Assembly: GCF_011759375.1 (NCBI RefSeq)
Contig: NZ_JAARML010000009.1
Span: forward strand, 124,001-188,000
Source of the DNA: Paraflavitalea devenefica
GTDB taxonomy: Bacteria > Bacteroidota > Bacteroidia > Chitinophagales > Chitinophagaceae
Reading direction: 5' to 3'
Length of the DNA stretch: 64,000 nt
Under the pieces are notes generated by a model, which saw only the letters and a list, made by a program, of their open reading frames with translations, was not told where the DNA came from and made no database searches. Within the stretch, counting starts at the first letter, position 1. Each line of letters starts with the position of its first letter. Both the position numbers and the translations under genes were made by a program. This document shows, piece by piece, positions 32,883 to 40,757 of this stretch.

Positions 32883-33668
32883 ATGAAACATATAAAAACA
32901 CGCCTCCAACAAGGAGAAACCCTCAATGGGTGCTGGTTGAATCTTGGCAGCTCCGTAACGGCAGAGATCGTCGGACTGTCCGGGTTCGATTGGGTACTGA
33001 TCGACCTTGAACATGGAGCAGGAGCGGAAAAGGATGTACTGCACCAGTTGCAGGCCCTCGAACATACCCCTGCGGCAGCCATCGTAAGGACCGAAAGCGC
33101 CCAGCGGCAAAGGATACACCGGGTACTGGATATGGGAGCCGAAGGGATTATGTGCCCCCGCGTTACCAATGCAGCAGAGGCCAAAGCAATCGCCAGTGAC
33201 CTGCATTACCCTCCGCAGGGAAGCAGGGGGATCGCTAAGATGGTCCGCGCTACCGGTTTTGGCCAACACTTTTCCGAGTATTATAAACAGGAAAGAGAAA
33301 ATATCCTGGGCATTGTACAAATCGAAACCACCGAAGTATTGAACCATCTTGATGAAATAGCGTCGTTAGACGGTATTGATGTATTGTTCATCGGCCCTTC
33401 GGACCTTTCCATGGCATTGGGGGTCTTCGGCCAGTTTGATCATCCGCTTTTTAAAGAGGCGCTTACAGCCACCCTGCATGCCGCCCAAAAGGCCGGCAAG
33501 GCGACAGGCATATTGTTGCCCCACCCGGATGATTTTACAAAGTATCATGACATGGGGATGCACCTGATCGCGAGCGGTGCGGATGGAACTTTTGTGGCAG
33601 AGGGCGCCAGGAACATGGCCAATAAATTAAAGGACGCCAGGGGCGGCGCTAAAACCAGCAAGCCATGA
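32883..33668 (+). CDS. garL: HpcH/HpaI family aldolase, probably 5-keto-4-deoxy-D-glucarate aldolase
   Basis: The 261-residue TIM-barrel protein shows the class II HpcH/HpaI features: LNLGSSVTAEIVGLSGFDWVLIDLEHG, IVRTES, the metal ligand Glu in GIVQIETTEVLNHLDEI, and IDVLFIGPSDLS. In this operon it would split 5-keto-4-deoxy-D-glucarate to pyruvate and tartronate semialdehyde; the substrate is inferred from the neighbouring dehydratase and reductase. The stop overlaps the permease start by four bases (ATGA). Related enzymes act on other 2-keto-3-deoxy acids, so the exact substrate is not certain. Confidence 0.78.
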   Translation: MKHIKTRLQQGETLNGCWLNLGSSVTAEIVGLSGFDWVLIDLEHGAGAEKDVLHQLQALEHTPAAAIVRTESAQRQRIHRVLDMGAEGIMCPRVTNAAEAKAIASDLHYPPQGSRGIAKMVRATGFGQHFSEYYKQERENILGIVQIETTEVLNHLDEIASLDGIDVLFIGPSDLSMALGVFGQFDHPLFKEALTATLHAAQKAGKATGILLPHPDDFTKYHDMGMHLIASGADGTFVAEGARNMANKLKDARGGAKTSKP

Positions 33669-35128
33669 GCCTATCCTCGCTTGTTACTGACCCTCTCTTT
33701 ATAATGGCTATCGGTATTATCGTGGTGGTAGGTGGTATCATAGGCCTGAAACTGCACCCTTTTCTGGCACTCCTGCTGGGCGCCCTGGTGGTAGCGATCA
33801 TGACCCCGGCCGCAGTGATTGAACGCGATGCGCTGGCCAAAGGGGCAACAGCCGCCGCAGCCCGTCAGTTGGCCGGCAGAAGCATCGGGGAAAGAATAGC
33901 GCATGAGTTTGGTAATACCTGCGGCAAGCTGGGTATTCTTATTGCCATGGCTGCCATTATCGGGAAGTGTATGCTGGAAAGCGGCGCTGCAGAAAAGATC
34001 GTACGTTCCTTGTTAAAGCTCACGGGTATCGACAAAGCGCCGATAGCCTTCCTGGCCGGCAGCTTTTTTATCGGCATCCCGGTTTTTTTTGATACGGTGC
34101 TCTTCCTGATGATCCCCCTGGCCAAAGCAATGACGATGCGGATAGGCAAGAACTACCTGCTGTTTGTGCTGGCCATTATGGCCGGAGCCTCCATGGCCAA
34201 CTCATTGGTCCCTCCCGCTCCAGGCCCCTTGTTCCTGGTGAGTGAAATGCATATACCCATAGGCATGATGATGGTGGGCGGTTTTTTACTGGGGCTCGTC
34301 ACCATTTCTGCTGGCTATCTTTTTGCGCGTTATGCCAACAGGAAGATGCCGATACCATTAAGGGATTCATTGGATGCACGCCTGGAAGACATCAAATCCG
34401 CCTCTTTAAAAGAGGATACTCAGCTTCCTCCCTTATGGCTCTCGCTGCTGCCTGTGGTGCTCCCGCTGGTATTCATCTGCACCAAGACAGCCCTGACTTC
34501 TTTTCCCTCTTTCCATGCACCCGATAATCCGTCGTTCCTGCATGGCCAATTGATCCAGTTACTGGAGTTTTTCGGCGATAAGTATATCGCGCTGGCGGCC
34601 GGTGGCCTGGCGGCTTTGCTCCTGCTGGCCAGGCAAAAGAAAACAAGCAAGGAAGGAATGACTGCTTTTGTGCAGACAGCATTGATGAGCGGAGGAGCTA
34701 TTATCCTGATCACAGCGGCGGGAGGTACTTTTGGCGGCATGCTCCAGCAAAGCGGGATCAGTACAAGGATTGCGGACCTGACAAAACACTACCAAATGGC
34801 CTTGATCCCGCTGGCATTTCTTATTGCCACTGTAGTCCGTACTGCACAGGGATCGGCTACCGTAGCAGTCATTACATCGGCAGGTATACTATCGGGCATG
34901 GCTACTCATGGACACCTGGCCTATCATCCCCTGTATCTGGGCCTGGCCATCGGTTGCGGGTCGAAGCTGGTACCCTGGATGAATGACGCCGGTTTCTGGC
35001 TCGTTTGTAAGCTCAGCAACCTCACCGAAAGGGAAGCGTTGAAAACGATTGCGCCCATGCAGACCGTCATGGGTATTGCCGGACTTATCACTATTCTTAT
35101 TGCGGCCAGGCTTTTGCCTTTGCTATGA
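33665..35128 (+). CDS. GntP-family permease for sugar acids
   Basis: This 487-residue membrane protein has about a dozen hydrophobic helices and GntP-type motifs: IGLKLHPFLALLLGALVVAI near the start, GTFGGMLQQSGI, and VRTAQGSATVAVITSAGI in the last third. GntP proteins import gluconate, glycerate or related acids with protons. Operon position between the aldolase and reductase suggests glucarate, galactarate or D-glycerate as substrate. Import through GntP rather than an MFS GudP carrier is a variation from the enterobacterial pathway. Confidence 0.88.
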   Translation: MSLSSLVTDPLFIMAIGIIVVVGGIIGLKLHPFLALLLGALVVAIMTPAAVIERDALAKGATAAAARQLAGRSIGERIAHEFGNTCGKLGILIAMAAIIGKCMLESGAAEKIVRSLLKLTGIDKAPIAFLAGSFFIGIPVFFDTVLFLMIPLAKAMTMRIGKNYLLFVLAIMAGASMANSLVPPAPGPLFLVSEMHIPIGMMMVGGFLLGLVTISAGYLFARYANRKMPIPLRDSLDARLEDIKSASLKEDTQLPPLWLSLLPVVLPLVFICTKTALTSFPSFHAPDNPSFLHGQLIQLLEFFGDKYIALAAGGLAALLLLARQKKTSKEGMTAFVQTALMSGGAIILITAAGGTFGGMLQQSGISTRIADLTKHYQMALIPLAFLIATVVRTAQGSATVAVITSAGILSGMATHGHLAYHPLYLGLAIGCGSKLVPWMNDAGFWLVCKLSNLTEREALKTIAPMQTVMGIAGLITILIAARLLPLL

Positions 35129-35170
35129 AAAGCATCACCATTTTTAAAATGATATAATTATTGTTCAACT

Positions 35171-36046
35171 ATGGAAAAGATAGGATTTATCGGGTTAGGG
35201 ATTATGGGCAGGCCTATGGCATTGCACTTATTGAAAGCAGGCTATACTATATCCGTACTCGAAAAGAATAAAGCTTCGCAAGAACTTGTTGCCGCCGGCG
35301 CTCAATCATTTGCTACTCCCGCAGCAATAGCCCAAAACAGTGATGTGGTCATCACGATGCTGCCTGATTCGCCGGAAGTAGTAACGATCGTTTCAGGGCA
35401 AGATGGCTTATTGGAAGGGATCCGGCAGGGAGCGCTTTTTATTGATATGTCGACCATCGCTCCTGCAACCTCGAAAAACATATACGAATGGATGCAACAG
35501 AAAGGAGCAGAAGCCCTCGACGCACCCGTATCGGGCGGACAGTCAGGCGCTGAAGCAGCAACGCTTTCTATTATGGCAGGTGGAACTGAGCAAGCCTTTC
35601 AGCGGGCGCTGCCTTTGTTTCAGGCGATGGGTAAGAATATTGTTCATATCGGCGAACCCGGCGCCGGGCAAATGACAAAAGCCTGTAACCAGATGATCGT
35701 GGGCATGACGATACAGGCCGTGGCAGAAGCCTTTACGCTGGCTCAAAAGGCCGGTGTAGACCTGGCAAAGATGCGGGAAGTTTTATTGGGAGGTTTTGCT
35801 CAAAGCAAGATCCTTGACTTGCATGGGAAAAGGATCATCGAGCGGAATTTTTCACCAGGATTTAAAATAAAGCTGCATAGAAAAGATATGAATATTGCAT
35901 TGCAGGCCGGCAGGGAATTCTCGGTCCCGCTGTATGGCACCGCACAGGTAGCCGCGCATATGGATGCCTTGCTGGCACAGGGAAAAGGAGAGCTTGACCA
36001 TAGTGCGATCGCTTTATTGATAGAGCAGCTTTCTAATCAACAATAA
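35171..36046 (+). CDS. garR: 2-hydroxy-3-oxopropionate (tartronate semialdehyde) reductase
   Basis: The 291-residue protein starts KIGFIGLGIMGRPMALHLLK, an NAD(P)-binding Rossmann motif GxGxMGxPM. It has the beta-hydroxyacid dehydrogenase signature DAPVSGGQSGA and the catalytic Lys region GAGQMTKACNQMIVG, followed by FKIKLHRKDMNIAL. The family includes 3-hydroxyisobutyrate dehydrogenase; with an aldolase and a glucarate dehydratase beside it, reduction of tartronate semialdehyde to D-glycerate is the likely step. Confidence 0.88.
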   Translation: MEKIGFIGLGIMGRPMALHLLKAGYTISVLEKNKASQELVAAGAQSFATPAAIAQNSDVVITMLPDSPEVVTIVSGQDGLLEGIRQGALFIDMSTIAPATSKNIYEWMQQKGAEALDAPVSGGQSGAEAATLSIMAGGTEQAFQRALPLFQAMGKNIVHIGEPGAGQMTKACNQMIVGMTIQAVAEAFTLAQKAGVDLAKMREVLLGGFAQSKILDLHGKRIIERNFSPGFKIKLHRKDMNIALQAGREFSVPLYGTAQVAAHMDALLAQGKGELDHSAIALLIEQLSNQQ

Positions 36047-36055
36047 TTTACCCCA

Positions 36056-37375
36056 ATGAAAAACGCTATACTCCGGGATAAGACAGGTCCGTTGATCAAA
36101 GAAATGATCATCACCCCCATCGCTATTGTTGACCCACCCTTATTAAATGCCGCCGGCTTGCACGCCCCTTATGCACTCCGTACGATCGTAGAATTAATTA
36201 CAACTGATAATATTTCCGGCATCAGTGAGATCCCGGGGAATATCGCCATTGATGCAGCCCTCGAATCGGCCAGGGAGTTGCTGATAGGAAAGGACCCGTT
36301 TCAACTGAATGCTATCCGGTATACGCTGGAAAATGCTTTTGGCAAAGAAACTGCCGCCGAGCGCGGCGACGCTCCCTGGGACCAGCGAAAGCTGGTGCAT
36401 ATTTTCAGCGCCATAGAAGTGGCCTGCATGGATATTATCGGTAAAGTGACAGGACTACCGGTGGTAGATATCCTGGGAGGAAAGATGCGGGACCGGGTAC
36501 CTTTTTCCGCCTACCTTTTTTATAAGTACGAGGGAGCCGGCGGGGAATGGGGATTTGGCCTGGACCCAACTGCCACCGGATGGTCTGCTGCCCGCCAGGC
36601 AAAAGCGCTGGACCCTGCCGGGATTGTGGAACAGGCAAGGGCCATGTGTAAGGAATTCGGGTTTCAATCCATTAAACTGAAAGGCGGCGTCTTCGAGCCA
36701 CGGGCAGAGGTAGACGCTATCATCGCACTGCGCGAAGCTTTCGGGCCCGGTGTTCCTTTACGTATTGATCCCAATGCTTTATGGAAAGTGGAAACGGCCA
36801 TTGAATATGGCCGGGAAATGGAAGGGTTGCTCGAATACCTGGAAGACCCGGTAAGAGGACAGGAGAATATGGCAAAAGTGAGGAAGTCGCTGAATACGCC
36901 TTTGGCTACCAATATGTGCACGACCTCTTTCGAAGACATACCTACCAGTATTTCCCTTGGTGCAGAAGATATCATTTTGAGCGATCATCATTTTTGGGGA
37001 GGATTGCGTGCGTCCCTGGAACTTTCCAGGGTTTGTGACATTTTTGGAAGGGGGCTTTCCATGCACTCCAATAGTCATTTGGGTATATCCCTTGCCGCTA
37101 TGGTGCATTTAGGCGCGGCTTTACCCCGGCTCCCTTATGCTTTGGACACCCATTATCCCTGGCAATCTGATGAAGTGATAGCAGGAGGACGGTTCAAGTT
37201 TGAGGAAGGAGCAGTTGCAGTACCCCGTGAGCCTGGATTGGGCGTAGAGCTGGACAGGGCATCGTTGGCCAGGTTGCACCAGAACTACCTGGATTGCGGC
37301 CTGACAAAGCGCGATGACCAGGTAGAAATGCAAAAAGTGGTTCCGGGTTGGGAGTTTAAAGCGGTACGCTGGTGA
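36056..37375 (+). CDS. gudD: Glucarate dehydratase (enolase superfamily)
   Basis: The 439-residue protein fits the GlucD group. It has the Lys pair SIKLKGGVFEPRAEVDAI, metal ligands in RIDPNALW and EYLEDPVRGQENMA, ATNMCTTSFEDIP, the DHHFWGGLRASLEL motif and the catalytic His in SMHSNSHLGISLAAMVHLGA. It removes water from D-glucarate (or L-idarate) to give 5-keto-4-deoxy-D-glucarate for the aldolase. It is the last gene of the operon, nine bases after garR. Neither a glycerate kinase nor a regulator gene is seen next to the operon. Confidence 0.92.
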   Translation: MKNAILRDKTGPLIKEMIITPIAIVDPPLLNAAGLHAPYALRTIVELITTDNISGISEIPGNIAIDAALESARELLIGKDPFQLNAIRYTLENAFGKETAAERGDAPWDQRKLVHIFSAIEVACMDIIGKVTGLPVVDILGGKMRDRVPFSAYLFYKYEGAGGEWGFGLDPTATGWSAARQAKALDPAGIVEQARAMCKEFGFQSIKLKGGVFEPRAEVDAIIALREAFGPGVPLRIDPNALWKVETAIEYGREMEGLLEYLEDPVRGQENMAKVRKSLNTPLATNMCTTSFEDIPTSISLGAEDIILSDHHFWGGLRASLELSRVCDIFGRGLSMHSNSHLGISLAAMVHLGAALPRLPYALDTHYPWQSDEVIAGGRFKFEEGAVAVPREPGLGVELDRASLARLHQNYLDCGLTKRDDQVEMQKVVPGWEFKAVRW

Positions 37376-37400
37376 TGTGGCAAAAGGCTGCTTCCTACGG

Positions 37401-38690
37401 TTAGCCAATAAAATATAATTCCCAGTAGCCAAATAATACGAGCAGAATACTATAGCTAATGACATTGATCAAATATAAGAACAGGTAAAATCTGTTCCAT
37501 GGTCGTTGCCGGATATTCCTAACTGCAAAAACCACAATAGGAATAAACAGCAGGAGCAATGCGTTGGGAAAATAAGCAGCCAGATTGAGCAGCGGGTTTC
37601 CCTCCTCCTTATAAGGTGTATCAAAATAGAAGATAACCTTGTTAGTTAATAAATGCTGCAAATAGTACGCTAATGCAAGGTTAATGATAACCAACATTCC
37701 CCCAGTAAGGAAATGCCTGGGCCAAAGGCCCTTATGGCGCTTCAATTTGTATTCCCATGCATAGTAAACCAGAAAGAAGGGTAATGTAAGCAGAAAAATA
37801 TATGTTATCAGGTTGAGAGATAGTTTTACACCACTGCTGTTAAAAGGTGTTTTATATTGAGTAAACCGGATATATTCAGCGTTTGGAGGGAAAAGTGAAG
37901 CCATAAGCATCCCGTGATCTCCCTTAGCAAGTTCCTGTTGTAAATTAAATGAGACACGATGCTGAAAATTATGATAGAAATACAGGTGTATTAGTCCCTG
38001 ACTCAAATCATAAATGGAAGTATAGGTAGTGCCATCTCCAATTTTTGACCTGCATTCATGCATGGTATCCATGACTGATACACAAAAATGAAGGCTGGTA
38101 TCTACTTTATTTTGCAAGAAGGCTCTCCCTTTCCTGTAACGGCCAATTTGCACATCATCCAGATCAGGGGTAAGGGAAGGGCAGAAATTGGACAACACAT
38201 ATTTTTGTTCATGACCAAGTATAGTGGTGTCTACTTCTACCACAAGGTAATCTCCCTGTTTGTCAACAAACAATAACATGCTATAATTGAAAACGCTTCT
38301 GTCATACTGATTTACAAGATCCCTGACTTCCTGAACAGTGGCGCAGCGCTGCAGGATAGTTTTTAGAAAGTTGCCGGGATTCTCTATTTTCATTCGTCCC
38401 GCCACAGGCTTCAAGGCCCTGGGATATACCGTAAAGCCATCGAATGCAAGGCCAGCTTCATTAAGTCCACCCTGCGGGAAACCATCTTCATGTCCTATAT
38501 ACATTGCGCCGTGGTAGCCATTTTTACCTGTTTCAAACCAAATCTTTGAGTTCGTCCGCCAGGCATCTTCATTGTTCCCAACCATCGTCTTTCCATTGAT
38601 CGTAATCTTGAACATACTGCACGGACTGGCCTGATCTGCTACCAATAATAATGAGAGGATAAGCAGGCATAAAATGCTGTACTTTTTCAT
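37401..38690 (-). CDS. Ntn-hydrolase (C45/choloylglycine-like) with C-terminal membrane domain
   Basis: The ATG at 38690 is chosen because it opens a signal peptide (KKYSILCLLILSLLLVADQA); a frame reaching back to 38837 overlaps the DUF2807 gene. Cleavage before Cys in SPCSMFKITINGKTMVGNNE would expose the N-terminal nucleophile, followed by the D-A-W motif and GLNEAGLAFDGFTVYP, typical of acyl-CoA:6-APA acyltransferase-like or choloylglycine hydrolase-like enzymes. From about residue 300 on, four or so membrane helices follow (LNLITYIFLLTLPFFLVYYA to SYSILLVLFGYW), an unusual fusion. It probably cleaves an amide outside the cytoplasm. Substrate unknown. Confidence 0.75.
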   Translation of the reverse strand: MKKYSILCLLILSLLLVADQASPCSMFKITINGKTMVGNNEDAWRTNSKIWFETGKNGYHGAMYIGHEDGFPQGGLNEAGLAFDGFTVYPRALKPVAGRMKIENPGNFLKTILQRCATVQEVRDLVNQYDRSVFNYSMLLFVDKQGDYLVVEVDTTILGHEQKYVLSNFCPSLTPDLDDVQIGRYRKGRAFLQNKVDTSLHFCVSVMDTMHECRSKIGDGTTYTSIYDLSQGLIHLYFYHNFQHRVSFNLQQELAKGDHGMLMASLFPPNAEYIRFTQYKTPFNSSGVKLSLNLITYIFLLTLPFFLVYYAWEYKLKRHKGLWPRHFLTGGMLVIINLALAYYLQHLLTNKVIFYFDTPYKEEGNPLLNLAAYFPNALLLLFIPIVVFAVRNIRQRPWNRFYLFLYLINVISYSILLVLFGYWELYFIG

Positions 38691-38742
38691 GAATATTTGG
38701 TTTATATGATCAACCGTAGCTGACCTGGATTCTATTCCCGAT

Positions 38743-39486
38743 TTAAAACCTGTTAACCGACGCGCTGCCGCTTTTGGTGCTGCTGATTTTGGCTGTTCCG
38801 GTATAACGCAGGCCTGCTGAACCATGCAAGGTGGCATTCACCTGATCACTGGCATTAACCGAAGCGTGACCAGAACCTGAAATATGCACCCTGGCATTTT
38901 CTGTAACCAGTTGCGCCGCAGAAAAATTTGCGGAGCCCGATAACCTGACCCTGGCCTCGGTAGCTGTGCCGGCCAGTTTGATCTTGCCGGAGCCGGAAAT
39001 GCGGCTGGTTAGTTTTTTGGTGCTCACATTTCCCGACAGGTCAGCAGAACCCCGAAGCCTTATAGCCAGGGAATTGGTGGCAATAGCATCCGTGAAAATA
39101 ACGTTGCCGGAACCGGAAACAGTAATACTGTTCACATCGCGGACGGTAATATAAACCGTTACTTCTTCTTTAGGGGTATTCCACTGGTCCTTCCTTCTAA
39201 ACCAGCGCTTCGGACCCCATGACCAACTGTAGTATTTGTTACAGACTTTTAGTGTATGACCGTCTACGCTAGAAACGGTACGACCAATGGCCTCCGGCGA
39301 CGCCAGCAATTTTACAGATTCCACGTCGCCCTGGGTGATGTACACTTTGAAAGGTCCCTGTATTTTAATACGATCAAAGCCGGAAAGATGGCGGTCCACA
39401 GTATCGGTCAGGTTTGATTGCGCCGCGGCCATGCCGGTGCCCATCAAGAAGAGCACTGCAAATAAGAAGGCAGTTAATGTTTTCAT
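38743..39486 (-). CDS. DUF2807 (head GIN domain) exported protein
   Basis: A signal peptide (TLTAFLFAVLFLMGTGMAAAQ) precedes a 220-residue right-handed beta-helix-like domain with recurring GSG/GSA turns (SGSGNVIF, RGSADLSG, SGSGKIKLAG, SGSANFSA, SGSGHASVNA, KSGSASV). That is the DUF2807 signature, with the leading FDRIKIQGPFKVYITQGD. Members are surface or periplasmic and of unknown role, often called putative autotransporter adhesins. It is upstream of the Ntn-hydrolase, same strand, 52 bases apart. Confidence 0.87.
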   Translation of the reverse strand: MKTLTAFLFAVLFLMGTGMAAAQSNLTDTVDRHLSGFDRIKIQGPFKVYITQGDVESVKLLASPEAIGRTVSSVDGHTLKVCNKYYSWSWGPKRWFRRKDQWNTPKEEVTVYITVRDVNSITVSGSGNVIFTDAIATNSLAIRLRGSADLSGNVSTKKLTSRISGSGKIKLAGTATEARVRLSGSANFSAAQLVTENARVHISGSGHASVNASDQVNATLHGSAGLRYTGTAKISSTKSGSASVNRF

Positions 39487-39622
39487 ACAGGGTTATCGAC
39501 CAAGCTTGTGCCAGCTTAATGAACAATGTAAATGAGGTAATTACATCATACCTGAAGGTTAGATATGTTCGTTTACAATACATTGACTGTTCGTTTTTGA
39601 TTGGTCCCTACTTTATATCAAC

Positions 39623-39660
39623 AAAGTCCCCTTCAGACCGGTGGATCTGAAGGGGGCTTT
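39623..39660. terminator. Terminator hairpin, variant copy 4 of the dispersed repeat
   Basis: AAAGTCCCCTTCAGA and TCTGAAGGGGGCTTT pair around CCGGTGGA. GGGTTCATTTATT follows, like the GGGTTCGAAATA of copies 2 and 3. It lies just after the stop of the serine hydrolase gene. Confidence 0.75.
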
Positions 39661-39671
39661 GGGTTCATTTA

Positions 39672-40682
39672 TTAGGCTGAGAGAGTTATCATGATCCTTT
39701 TATTTAAGGGATAGATCATTTCCATATAATAAGCAGGATGGATGTTTGATAAAACTACCATAGCAATATTTTTATCTCGATTCAACAGGATGGAAGCGCC
39801 GGACCCCTGTGTACCACCGTTGATACCCTGCATTGCCAGGTTGCCGGGGTCTACTCTCCTTTCACCCCAACCAAGATTCGATTTGAAATGAGGGTCTACG
39901 TCAAAGGTTACCTGCGTCTGCAGGACAGCCGCAGCATCTGTTTTATCAGCAGCGTTGATCGCAAATTTAAGTAAGTCTCCGGCAGTAGAGATAATTCCCA
40001 GGCAACCATCCAGCATGCCACCATCCCAGGACGGACACAGATTGCCGCTTTCATCCATCCCTGCTACGAGCGCTGTTTTTACCTCACTTGCATCAAAACA
40101 GGAATTACGCATTCCCAACGGGGTAAATATCCTCTCTGCAACAATCTTTGCAAAGGGAGCTCTTTCAATCTTTGAAAGCGTATATCCTAACAGCCCTGCG
40201 CCAAGATTGGAATATTGAAACCTGCTACCGGGAGGAAAGTCCACTTGAAGGCTTTGGGTAAGATAGCTGATCAAACTTTCTTCGGTATAGCTTTTATAGG
40301 GATTGTTTTTATTATAGCCAGGCTGCGTTTCAAAATCACCGGGTAATCTTGGCAACCCTGCAGTATGCAGCGCCAGTTGTTTTAATGTTATGGGAGGATC
40401 ATTCAGTAAGGTGAAGGGAAGAAACTGCCGGATGGGATCGTCCGGATGCACTTTTTTGTTAATGATCAATTGAGCCAATACATTGCCCGTAAAACTTTTG
40501 GTAACTGAGCCAATTTCAAATGCAAAACCGGCATTGTCAATTTGCCTGATGGCGCCATTCTCCCTGGTCATTCCATAGAAGTTACTCTCCCCATTGCTGG
40601 CAATACCAATAGCTATTTGTGTCTGATCAGGAAGCGCTTTTATATTGTCAGCGATCTCCTTCAATAAACCGGGAATACTCAT
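39672..40682 (-). CDS. Serine hydrolase, beta-lactamase/class C family
   Basis: The 336-residue protein has the S-x-x-K motif (Ser59-Val-Thr-Lys62 in EIGSVTKSFTGN), the Y-x-N motif (Tyr157-Ser-Asn159) and a late INGGTQGSG loop in place of KTG. It also has the common LALHTAGLPRLP segment. No signal peptide is visible, so it may be cytosolic or use another route. The family includes peptidases, esterases and penicillin-binding-like proteins; substrate is unknown. It lies 75 bases downstream of a second serine hydrolase on the same strand. Confidence 0.85.
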   Translation of the reverse strand: MSIPGLLKEIADNIKALPDQTQIAIGIASNGESNFYGMTRENGAIRQIDNAGFAFEIGSVTKSFTGNVLAQLIINKKVHPDDPIRQFLPFTLLNDPPITLKQLALHTAGLPRLPGDFETQPGYNKNNPYKSYTEESLISYLTQSLQVDFPPGSRFQYSNLGAGLLGYTLSKIERAPFAKIVAERIFTPLGMRNSCFDASEVKTALVAGMDESGNLCPSWDGGMLDGCLGIISTAGDLLKFAINAADKTDAAAVLQTQVTFDVDPHFKSNLGWGERRVDPGNLAMQGINGGTQGSGASILLNRDKNIAMVVLSNIHPAYYMEMIYPLNKRIMITLSA

Positions 40683-40757
40683 AAAGATTGACCTCGTGCT
40701 GATAAAAACTTCAAGATAGGCATTTATGCGAAACTGTATGGACGGGGCCTAAACGCA

